Positions 14,342 through 21,901 of a stretch of 64,000 bases of DNA are shown here, piece by piece (the stretch's first letter is position 1; the number at the start of each line of letters is the position of its first letter). A model generated the notes under the pieces. The model was not told where the DNA came from and searched no databases. It saw nothing but the letters and a program-made list of their open reading frames with translations. The DNA comes from Ectothiorhodospiraceae bacterium (GTDB taxonomy: Bacteria; Pseudomonadota; Gammaproteobacteria; HK1). The stretch is from NCBI GenBank assembly GCA_024234875.1, contig JACKNM010000006.1, forward strand, positions 186,001 through 250,000, in the 5' to 3' direction. The position numbers and the translations under genes are program-made.

Positions 14342-16927
14342 TTACGCGACCTTCACCTCGATCCCCATCTCACGACCCCGCTCGGCCGCGGCGGTGAAGT
14401 CCGGCATGCGATCGAAGTTCAGGTACCGGTAGACCTCCGGCGCCATGGCGTCGATCTTCCCGGCGTACTGCATGTACTCCTCGACCGTGGGCAGCTTGCC
14501 CATCACCGAGGCCACCGCGGCCAGCTCGGCCGAGGCGAGGAACACGTTCGCGCCCTGCCCGAGCCGGTTGGGGAAGTTGCGGGTCGACGTCGACACCACG
14601 GTCGAGTTCGCCGCCACCCGCGCCTGGTTGCCCATGCACAGCGAGCATCCCGGGATCTCGGTGCGCGCGCCGGCGGCGGCGTAGATGCTGTAGTAGCCCT
14701 CCTCCTTGAGCTGGTGCTCGTCCATCTTCGTCGGCGGCGCGACCCACAGCCGGGTCGGGATCACCGAGCCGGCGGCCTGCAACAGCTTGCCGGCGGCACG
14801 GAAGTGCCCGATGTTGGTCATGCACGAGCCGATGAAGACCTCGTCGATCTTCGTCCCCGCGATCTCCGACAGCGGCTTCACGTCGTCCGGATCGTTCGGA
14901 CATGCGAGCAGCGGCTCGGTGATCGTGCTCATGTCGATCTCGATGATCTCGGCGTACTCCGCGTCCGGATCCGCGCGCAGCAGCTCCGGCTTCTCGAGCC
15001 ACGCCTCCATCGCCCGGGCGCGGCGCTCGATGGTGCGCGCGTCGCCGTAGCCGTTGGCGAGCATCCAGCGCAGCATCACGATGTTCGAGCGCAGGTACTC
15101 GGCCACCGAGTTCTCGCTGAGGTCGATGGTGCAGCCGCCGGCCGAGCGCTCGGCAGTGGCGTCGGAGAGCTCGAATGCCTGCTCCACGGTCAGGTCCGGC
15201 AGGCCCTCGATCTCGAGCACGCGGCCGTTGAAGACGTTCTTCTTGCCCTTCTTCGCGACCGTGAGCAGCCCCTTCTGGATCGCGACGTAGGGGATGGCGT
15301 TGACCATGTCGCGCAGCGTGATTCCTGGCTGCATCTTGCCGGTGAACCGCACCAGGACCGACTCCGGCATGTCGAGCGGCATCACCCCGAGGGCGGCGGC
15401 GAAGGCGACCAGCCCGGAGCCGGCGGGGAAGGAGATGCCGAGCGGGAACCGGGTGTGGGAGTCACCGCCGGTGCCGACCTGGTCCGGCAGCAGCATGCGG
15501 TTGATCCAGCTGTGGATGATGCCGTCGCCGGGACGCAGCGAGATGCCGCCGCGGTTGGTCATGAAGTCGGGCAGCGAGTGCTGGGTCTCGATGTCGACCG
15601 GCTTCGGGTAGGCCGCGGTGTGGCAGAAGGTCTGCAGCACCAGATCGGCGGAGAAGCCGAGGCAGGCGAGCTCCTTCAGCTCGTCGCGGGTCATCGGACC
15701 GGTGGTGTCCTGACTGCCGACGGTGCTCATGTGCGGCTCGCAGTACATGCCCGGGCGCACGCCGTCCATGCCGCAGGCGCGGCCGACGATCTTCTGCGCG
15801 AGCGTGTAGCCCTTCTTCGACGCCTCCGGCGACTTCGGCCGACGGAACGCGGCGCTCGGACCCTTGCCGAGGACCTGGCGCGCGCGCTCGGTGAGGCTGC
15901 GGCCGATGATCAGCGGAATTCGCCCGCCTGCGCGCGCCTCGTCGAGGAGGACGTCGTGCTTGAGCTCGAACTCCGCCAGCGTCTGCCCCGACTCGTCGGT
16001 CACCTTGCCCTCGTAGGGCTTGACCACGATGACGTCGCCCATCGCGAGCTTCTCGACGTCGCACTCGATCGGCAGCGCGCCGGAGTCCTCGAGCGTGTTG
16101 AAGAAGATCGGCGCGATCTTCGAGCCGATGACCACGCCGCCCTGGCGCTTGTTGGGCACGAAGGGGATGTCGTCGCCCATGTGCCACAGCACCGAGTTGG
16201 CGGCGCTCTTGCGCGAGGAGCCGGTGCCGACCACGTCGCCGACGTAGGCGACCGGGTTGCCCTTGTTCTGCAGCGCCCGGATCTGCTCGATGGCGTCGGT
16301 GATGCCCTCGCGCGGGTTCTTCAGCATCGCCAGGGCATGGAGGGGGATGTCGGGTCGCGACCAGGCGTCGGGGGCGGGGGAGAGATCGTCGGTATTGGTC
16401 TCCCCGGCGACCTTGAACACCGTGAGCTTGATCTCCTCGGGAATCGCCGGTCGGCGCTCGAACCACTTCGCCTCGGCCCAGGCCTCGAGCACCTTGCGGG
16501 CGTGCGGATTGCCGGCCTCGGCCCTGGTGGTGACGTCGTGGAAGGCATCGAACATCAGCAACGTGCCGGAGAGCTGCTCCGCCGCGAGCGGGGCCAGCGC
16601 CTCGTCGTCGAGCAGCGAGACCAGCGGCTCGACGTTGTAGCCGCCGACCATCGTGCCGAGCAGCTCCACTGCCTTGGCGCGGTCGATGAGCGGGGAGGTC
16701 GCGTTGCCGCGGGCCACGTCGGCGAGGAAGGCGGCCTTCACGTAGGCGGCCTCGTCGACCCCCGGCGGGACGTTGTTGGTGATGAGGTCGAGGACGTAGT
16801 CCTCCTCGCCGGCCGGCGGCGACTTCAGCAGCTCGACCAGCTCGGCCACCTGCTGGGCAGAGAGGGGCAGCGGGGGGATTCCGAGCTTCCAACGTTCGCT
16901 GGTATGGGCGCGGTAGGCTTCGAGCAT
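14342..16927 (-). CDS. acnB: aconitate hydratase B (bifunctional 2-methylisocitrate dehydratase)
   Basis: 861 residues, the usual AcnB length. It interconverts citrate and isocitrate in the TCA cycle and in many bacteria also acts on 2-methyl-cis-aconitate. The order is AcnB-specific: N-terminal HEAT-like domain (MLEAYRAHTSERWKLGIPPL), swivel domain (VGTGSSRKSAANSVLWHMGD), then the catalytic domains. The 4Fe-4S cysteines are Cys702 (GSCMTNIGHF), Cys761 and Cys764 (PGCSLCMGNQARV). GGAG lies nine bases before the ATG. It stands alone, divergent from the flagellin gene, with an AT-rich palindrome about 115 bases upstream of its start that may be its operator. Confidence 0.97.
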   Translation of the reverse strand: MLEAYRAHTSERWKLGIPPLPLSAQQVAELVELLKSPPAGEEDYVLDLITNNVPPGVDEAAYVKAAFLADVARGNATSPLIDRAKAVELLGTMVGGYNVEPLVSLLDDEALAPLAAEQLSGTLLMFDAFHDVTTRAEAGNPHARKVLEAWAEAKWFERRPAIPEEIKLTVFKVAGETNTDDLSPAPDAWSRPDIPLHALAMLKNPREGITDAIEQIRALQNKGNPVAYVGDVVGTGSSRKSAANSVLWHMGDDIPFVPNKRQGGVVIGSKIAPIFFNTLEDSGALPIECDVEKLAMGDVIVVKPYEGKVTDESGQTLAEFELKHDVLLDEARAGGRIPLIIGRSLTERARQVLGKGPSAAFRRPKSPEASKKGYTLAQKIVGRACGMDGVRPGMYCEPHMSTVGSQDTTGPMTRDELKELACLGFSADLVLQTFCHTAAYPKPVDIETQHSLPDFMTNRGGISLRPGDGIIHSWINRMLLPDQVGTGGDSHTRFPLGISFPAGSGLVAFAAALGVMPLDMPESVLVRFTGKMQPGITLRDMVNAIPYVAIQKGLLTVAKKGKKNVFNGRVLEIEGLPDLTVEQAFELSDATAERSAGGCTIDLSENSVAEYLRSNIVMLRWMLANGYGDARTIERRARAMEAWLEKPELLRADPDAEYAEIIEIDMSTITEPLLACPNDPDDVKPLSEIAGTKIDEVFIGSCMTNIGHFRAAGKLLQAAGSVIPTRLWVAPPTKMDEHQLKEEGYYSIYAAAGARTEIPGCSLCMGNQARVAANSTVVSTSTRNFPNRLGQGANVFLASAELAAVASVMGKLPTVEEYMQYAGKIDAMAPEVYRYLNFDRMPDFTAAAERGREMGIEVKVA

Positions 16928-17040
16928 CGACGTTCTCCTGGCTCAGGGCCGGCACTGCGCGACGGCGGCGCGGCGGATGTCGGGCGTGGGTCGGCGACGA
17001 ACGCGGCCCACGATGGGCATACGCTAGCCGATCCTTGCCC

Positions 17041-17064
17041 ATGCATAAAATCGATATTTTGCAT
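17041..17064. promoter_or_regulatory. AT-rich palindromic operator candidate upstream of acnB
   Basis: A 24-base imperfect palindrome: ATGCA at the left edge, TGCAT at the right edge, and the centre ATCGAT. All but two base pairs are self-complementary. It is clearly AT-rich in a GC-rich region and lies 114 bases upstream of the acnB start and 224 bases upstream of the flagellin start. A dimeric repressor or activator site is the simplest reading; the protein is unknown. Confidence 0.5.
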
Positions 17065-17170
17065 CGTATCCATGCGCCAGCCGCCAAGAGGCCGCCGCCG
17101 AGGTCGTTCGTGCGACGGCGCAATCACCCTCGTCGGGTGACCGGCGATGCCCGCGAGGCGCGAGAACGGC

Positions 17171-17197
17171 TAAAGCTTGCCGCCCGGCGGCCGACAC
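17171..17197 (+). promoter_or_regulatory. sigma-28 (FliA) promoter of the flagellin gene
   Basis: TAAAGCTT (17171-17178), an 11-base spacer, then GCCGACAC (17190-17197). The enterobacterial consensus is TAAAGTTT-N11-GCCGATAA; 13 of 16 element positions and the spacing match. It lies 67 bases before the ATG, normal for a flagellin leader. Confidence 0.8.
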
Positions 17198-17264
17198 TTG
17201 CCGGTGTACAGCCCTATCCGCGTGCCACAGGCACGTCGAGGGCGGTGGGAACTGGGCTCGGCAG

Positions 17265-18974
17265 ATGCAGATCAACACCAACCTTGCATCGCTATTCGCG
17301 CAACGGCAGTCCGCGCGCCATCAGGGCGCGATCGAGACGTCGTTCGCGCGCCTGAGCTCTGGCCTGCGAATCAACGGGGCGAAGGACGATGCCGCCGGGC
17401 TCGCGATCTCGGAGCGGATGACCACCCAGGCGCGCGCGCTCGGGGTCGCCATGCGCAACGCCGGCGACGGTGTGTCGCTGGTGCAGACCGCCGAGGGCTC
17501 GCTGTCCACCATGGTCGAGAACCTGCAGCGAATTCGTGAGCTCGCGCTGCAGGCCTCGAACGCGACCGTCAGCGTGACCGACCGTCAGGCATTGCAGTCG
17601 GAGGTCGATCAGCTCATCCAGGAGATCCGACGCGTCTCCGAGGAGACGACGTTCAACGGCCAACAGATCTTCGACACCAGTGGCACCGGAGGTCTGGTCA
17701 ACGACAGCAACAAGGTCGCGGTCATCGACGGCCTGCGCGGTGAGTGGCTGAAGGCCTCGGAAGATCGAATCGCCGAGTACTACGGGCTTCGTGGTGACGG
17801 CGCGTCGTTGCGGATCGTGCTCGACGACGCCCCCGACCCTCGCTACGCGGCGTTCGTCTCCGGCACCGTCGATCCCACCACCGGCAAGATCGTCGACCAG
17901 GAGCTCCATGTCGACATGGAGGACTTCGTCCCGCCGAACCCGCCGAACGGAGGCACCGCGCCGTTCTACAACGACCGCATCATCGCCCACGAGATGGTGC
18001 ATGCGGTGATGGGACGGTCCACCACCATGGCGGCCTTGCCGACCTGGTTCCTGGAAGGCGCGGCCGAGTTCATCCACGGTGCCGACGAGCGCGTGCAGAG
18101 CGACCTCGCACGGGTCGGCAGCGCCGACGCGCTGGTGGGCCAGATCGCGGGCGCGTGGAACGGGAGCAGCGAGCAGTACTCCTCGGCCTATGTCGCGGTG
18201 CGCTACCTGCACCAGGCGATCAAGGACGACGGCGGCGAGGGCATCAAGGACGTGATGACGTTCCTGTCCCAGAACGCGGGCTCGACGCTCGACCACGCGC
18301 TCGCGGCGGTGTCCACCTCGGCACGATTCTCGACCGAGGCGGACTTCCTGACCGCCTTCACCGCTGCCGCCGGGGTCGGCTCCACGTATCTGCAGGACCT
18401 CGACAGCAGCGGACAGCTCGCGAACGCCGACACCGGGGCCATCGGTGGGCTCGACGCCGACGGTGGTACCGAGTTCACGGCTGCCTCCATCATCTCGGCG
18501 TCGTCGCAGTACACCGACGACCCGCTGCAGGGCTTCACCGAGATCTGGCCCGACGGGTACGACGTCCAGCCCGGCAGCGGCTCCGGGGAGCGCTATGCCT
18601 TCCAGGTCGGCACGTTCCGCGATCAGACCATCGAGACCGGGCGGCTCAAGGTCAGCGTCGAGGCGCTGAACCTCGGCAACATCGACCTCACGGAGAACAC
18701 CGGCGCGGCGATCGTGCGCATCGACTCCGCACTCGAGTACATCGACCGCGCGCGCGCCGACCTCGGGGCCGTGCACGCCCGGCTCGAGTCGGCGATCACC
18801 GGCAACTCGATCGCGCTGGAGAACGTGACCGCGGCGCGCTCGCGCATTCGCGATGCCGACATCGCGGTGGAGACCGCCGGTCTCACGCGAGCCAACATCG
18901 TGCGCCAGGCGTCGCTGGCGATGGTCGCGCAGGCCAACACGACGCCACAGGTGGTGATGCAGCTCCTCGGCTGA
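17265..18974 (+). CDS. proteolytic flagellin (flagellinolysin type) with HExxH zinc-protease domain
   Basis: 569 residues. The ends are flagellin: residues 1-135 (MQINTNLASLFAQRQ, FARLSSGLRINGAKDDAAGL) and about 460-569 (RLESAI, ARSRIRDADIAVETAGLTR, ASLAMVAQANTTPQ). The variable middle, normally D2/D3, is replaced by a gluzincin-like domain: HEMVH at 242-246 with LPTWFLEGAAEFIHG at 259-272, where Glu264 is the likely third zinc ligand and Glu243 the catalytic base. This matches flagellinolysins, a described family related to M9B collagenases whose filaments are enzymatically active. No signal peptide is present, as expected for flagellar export. It is the only flagellar gene in the window, behind its own sigma-28 promoter; hook, motor and filament-chaperone genes must be elsewhere. 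The substrate is unknown. Confidence 0.93.
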   Translation: MQINTNLASLFAQRQSARHQGAIETSFARLSSGLRINGAKDDAAGLAISERMTTQARALGVAMRNAGDGVSLVQTAEGSLSTMVENLQRIRELALQASNATVSVTDRQALQSEVDQLIQEIRRVSEETTFNGQQIFDTSGTGGLVNDSNKVAVIDGLRGEWLKASEDRIAEYYGLRGDGASLRIVLDDAPDPRYAAFVSGTVDPTTGKIVDQELHVDMEDFVPPNPPNGGTAPFYNDRIIAHEMVHAVMGRSTTMAALPTWFLEGAAEFIHGADERVQSDLARVGSADALVGQIAGAWNGSSEQYSSAYVAVRYLHQAIKDDGGEGIKDVMTFLSQNAGSTLDHALAAVSTSARFSTEADFLTAFTAAAGVGSTYLQDLDSSGQLANADTGAIGGLDADGGTEFTAASIISASSQYTDDPLQGFTEIWPDGYDVQPGSGSGERYAFQVGTFRDQTIETGRLKVSVEALNLGNIDLTENTGAAIVRIDSALEYIDRARADLGAVHARLESAITGNSIALENVTAARSRIRDADIAVETAGLTRANIVRQASLAMVAQANTTPQVVMQLLG

Positions 18975-19078
18975 CGCCGCCGGCAGCGCGGCGCGTCCGG
19001 CGTCGGCGCGGTCAACTCACCACCCGGCGACGGGTGTTATCCTCGGCGGCCTGACGTCCAGCTCCGCGCGAGGTCGGC

Positions 19079-19939
19079 ATGTCGCTCTCCACCCACCCGC
19101 TCACACCGCGTTTCGGGCTCGAGGTGCTCGGGGTCGACCTCGCGTCGGTCGACGAGGCGACGTTCGTGGCGCTGCGAGCGCTGTGGCAGACGGAGCCGCT
19201 GCTGTTGCTGCGCCGGCAATGCCTCGACGAGGCGGAGCTGGTCGCCCTCAGCCGGCGTTTCGGCGAGCTGCACGTGTTGCGCCGGGACTACGTCCATCCA
19301 CCACGCCATCCCGAGGTCCTGTACGTCTCCAACCTGCGGACCGAGGCCGGCACCCGCCTCGGTACCCTCGGTAGCTCCGAGCTCGGATGGCATACCGACC
19401 AGTCCTATCAGCCGCGGCCGGCGACCGGTGCGGTGTTCCAGGCGGTGGAGGTGCCGGAAGGCACCGGGGCGACCGAGTGGTGCAATACCGTGCTCGCGTA
19501 CGCGGCGCTCCCGGACACGGTGCGCGCGGCGATCGCGAGCCGGCGCGGCGTGTCGCGCTACAACGCCTACGAGCGCGAGACCGGGCTCGACGAGGCGCGC
19601 AAGGCCGCGCTGCGCGCACAGCACCCGCCGGTCGCGCATCCGCTGGTGCTCACCCATCCGGTGAGCGGCGAGCGCGGTCTGTACCTCGACATCAGCACCA
19701 CCTATGCCGTCGAGGGGATGGACGACGTCGAGGCGCGGGCACTGCTCGCATCCCTGGCCGAGGTGATGACGCGACCAGAGCACGTCTACACCCACCACTG
19801 GCGCCCGGGCGACGTGATGCTCTGGGACAACGCACGGCTCTGCCACCGGCGCGACCCGATCGACCTGCATGCGCCGCGGCTCGCCAAGCGCACGACGATC
19901 TACATGGACCCGGCGCGGTTCCCGGTGCCGGCGGCGTAG
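19079..19939 (+). CDS. TauD/TfdA family Fe(II)/2-oxoglutarate dioxygenase
   Basis: 286 residues. Iron ligands are seen as HxD in GWHTDQSYQPRP and the distal His in NARLCHRRDP; the 2-oxoglutarate Arg is in AKRTTIYMDPARF. The family hydroxylates sulfonates, carnitine precursors, herbicides and other small acids. The ATG at 19079 has CGAGG upstream, and a -10-like TTATCC lies at about 19037. It ends five bases from the stop of the convergent E1-beta gene. No sulfonate transporter lies near, so taurine is only one possibility. Confidence 0.88.
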   Translation: MSLSTHPLTPRFGLEVLGVDLASVDEATFVALRALWQTEPLLLLRRQCLDEAELVALSRRFGELHVLRRDYVHPPRHPEVLYVSNLRTEAGTRLGTLGSSELGWHTDQSYQPRPATGAVFQAVEVPEGTGATEWCNTVLAYAALPDTVRAAIASRRGVSRYNAYERETGLDEARKAALRAQHPPVAHPLVLTHPVSGERGLYLDISTTYAVEGMDDVEARALLASLAEVMTRPEHVYTHHWRPGDVMLWDNARLCHRRDPIDLHAPRLAKRTTIYMDPARFPVPAA

Positions 19940-19944
19940 GCCGG

Positions 19945-20913
19945 CTAGGCCGCCCGGGCGCCGGACAACATGGCCCGCACGCCGTCGGCGATCTTGCGCC
20001 GGTCCGGGAAGACATGGTCCTCGAGGCCCGGGCTGTAAGGGATCGGGACTTGCAGCGCGCAGACCCGGCGCACCGGGGCGCGTAGCGCCGCGAACGTCTC
20101 GGGGTCCTCGGTGACCAGCGCCGCGACCTCGGCCGACGCGCCGGCCGTCGGTCCCGCCTCGTCGGCGACGAGGAGGTGGCCGGTCTTGCGCACCGAGGCG
20201 CGGACCGCGTCGACGTCGAACGGCACCAGTGTCCGCGGGTCGACGACCTCGGCGGAGATTCCTTCCGCCGCCAGCGCCTCGGCCGCCGCGAGCGCCTCGT
20301 GGACCAGCCAGGCGAAGGCGACGATGGTGACGTCGGTGCCGGCACGCTTCACGTCGGCCTTGCCGAGCGGAATCGTGTGGTCGCCGTCCGGCACCGGACC
20401 GACCAGGCCGCCGAGTCGACCCGACTCGAACGAGATCACCGGGTTGTCGTCGCGCACCGCGGTCTTCAGCAGGCCCTTGAGATCCGCCGGGGTCGAGGGC
20501 AGGAGGATCTTCAGCCCGGCGACGTTCATGAACATCGAGTAGGGGCTCTGCGAGTGCTGCGCGGCGCGGCGCGTTCCGCCGCCGACCTGGGCACGGAACA
20601 CCATCGGGAACGTCACCTGGCCCCCGAACATGTAATGGATCTTCGCCGCCTGATTGACGATCTGGTCCATGGCGACGAAGGCGAACGTCACCTGACTCCA
20701 GTTGACGATGGGGCGGAATCCCGAGCCGGCGGCGCCCACCGCGATCCCGGTGAGCGCGCTCTCCGCGATCGGGGTCGCCCGCACGCGCTGCGGACCGAAC
20801 TCGGCGAGCAACGGCGGGGGTGCATCGGTGGCGAGGTGAAAGGTCCTCGGGTCGCGGCGCATCTCCTCGAGGATCGCCTCGGTCCCGGCCTGCTCGTACG
20901 TGATCTCACGCAT
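19945..20913 (-). CDS. 2-oxoacid dehydrogenase E1 component, beta subunit
   Basis: 322 residues, transketolase-type beta chain of a heteromeric 2-oxoacid (pyruvate, acetoin or branched-chain) dehydrogenase E1. The TPP-side residues lie in TPIAESALTGIAVGAAGSG, then the FAFVAMDQIVNQAAKIHYMF block, and the transketolase C-terminal domain begins near VTIVAFAWLVHEALAAAEAL. It follows E1-alpha by 16 bases. No E2 (lipoyl acyltransferase) or E3 gene is in this operon, unlike typical complexes. Confidence 0.9.
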   Translation of the reverse strand: MREITYEQAGTEAILEEMRRDPRTFHLATDAPPPLLAEFGPQRVRATPIAESALTGIAVGAAGSGFRPIVNWSQVTFAFVAMDQIVNQAAKIHYMFGGQVTFPMVFRAQVGGGTRRAAQHSQSPYSMFMNVAGLKILLPSTPADLKGLLKTAVRDDNPVISFESGRLGGLVGPVPDGDHTIPLGKADVKRAGTDVTIVAFAWLVHEALAAAEALAAEGISAEVVDPRTLVPFDVDAVRASVRKTGHLLVADEAGPTAGASAEVAALVTEDPETFAALRAPVRRVCALQVPIPYSPGLEDHVFPDRRKIADGVRAMLSGARAA

Positions 20914-20929
20914 GGTGGCGTCTCCTGGG

Positions 20930-21901
20930 TCAGTCGGCGAACACGTCCTCGAGCGCCGATTCCGGCGTCGGGAAGGGGCTGGCCTTGGCGAAGGCGACCG
21001 AGTCCTCGATGGCGGCGAGGATAGCCGCGTCCATCGCCTGCCACTCGTCCTCGGTGAGCTGCCCCTGCTGGGCCTGCAGATGGGCGACCAGTCGGCCGAT
21101 CGGATCCTTCTGCTTCCAGGCCGCGATCTCGTCCGCCGGGCGGCTGTCCGGCTGATTGGGGCGCTCGGTGTGGGCGCGCCAGCGATAGGTCTTGCACTCG
21201 AGAATGGTCGGCCCGTCGCCGGCGCGTGCGCGCGCCACGGCGGCGGTCGCGGCGGCGTGGACGGCCAGCACGTCGTTGCCGTCGACCACCACGCCCGGGA
21301 TGCCGTAACCGGCCGCGCGGCTCGCCACGTCGGGTTGGGCGAGGCTCTTCGCGGCCGGGGTCTGCACCGCGTAGAGGTTGTTCTCGCAGACGTAGATCAT
21401 CGGTAGCTTCCACGCCGCCGCGATGTTCACCGACTCGTGGAACGGACCGGCGTTGGAGGCGCCGTCGCCGAAGAACGCGACCGCCACCCGACCCTCGCCC
21501 TCGAGCTGGGCGGCGAGCCCGGCGCCGGTGACGATCGGGATCCCGCCGGCCACGATGCCGTTGGCGCCGAGCATGCCGATCTCGAAGTCGGCGATGTGCA
21601 TCGAGCCGCCCTTGCCCTTGCAGTAGCCGGTGGCGCGACCGTAGAGCTCGGCCATCATCCGATTCAGGTCCGCGCCCTTGGCGATGCAGTGGCCGTGACC
21701 GCGATGGGTGCTGATGATCTGGTCGCGTCGCTCGAGCGCCGCGCACACCCCGACCGCCACCGCCTCCTCGCCGATGTAGCTGTGCACCACGCCGTAGATG
21801 TCGCCGGCCCGGAAGTCGTCGGAGGCACGCTCCTCGAAACGGCGGATGGTCTGCATCTGGCGCAGCATCTCGCGTTGCAGCTCTGGGGACGGTGTGCTCA
21901 T
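20930..21901 (-). CDS. 2-oxoacid dehydrogenase E1 component, alpha subunit
   Basis: 323 residues. The TPP-binding motif is GDGASNAGPFHESVNIAA ending in ENN (YVCENNLYAVQ). The phosphorylation-loop region reads ECKTYRWRAHTERPNQPD, and the early STHRGHGHCIAKGADLNRMM is typical for acetoin/pyruvate dehydrogenase alpha chains. Its ATG overlaps the stop of the aconitase-family gene (ATGA), so translation is likely coupled. It pairs with the beta subunit downstream. Confidence 0.92.
   Translation of the reverse strand: MSTPSPELQREMLRQMQTIRRFEERASDDFRAGDIYGVVHSYIGEEAVAVGVCAALERRDQIISTHRGHGHCIAKGADLNRMMAELYGRATGYCKGKGGSMHIADFEIGMLGANGIVAGGIPIVTGAGLAAQLEGEGRVAVAFFGDGASNAGPFHESVNIAAAWKLPMIYVCENNLYAVQTPAAKSLAQPDVASRAAGYGIPGVVVDGNDVLAVHAAATAAVARARAGDGPTILECKTYRWRAHTERPNQPDSRPADEIAAWKQKDPIGRLVAHLQAQQGQLTEDEWQAMDAAILAAIEDSVAFAKASPFPTPESALEDVFAD

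Larger units (their letters stand above)
16928..17264. other. divergent regulatory region between acnB and the flagellin gene
   Basis: 337 bases without a gene. It contains a 24-base AT-rich palindrome (17041-17064) and a sigma-28 promoter for the flagellin gene (17171-17197), both listed separately. No small conserved coding frame is seen; the short frames through it look like noise. Confidence 0.7.

Noticed and set aside
14252..17140. Very long open frame on the plus strand opposite acnB
   Set aside because: It is the antisense shadow of acnB in GC-rich DNA: no family resemblance, Arg/Gly/Asp-rich translation and no ribosome site. The acnB frame has all expected motifs.
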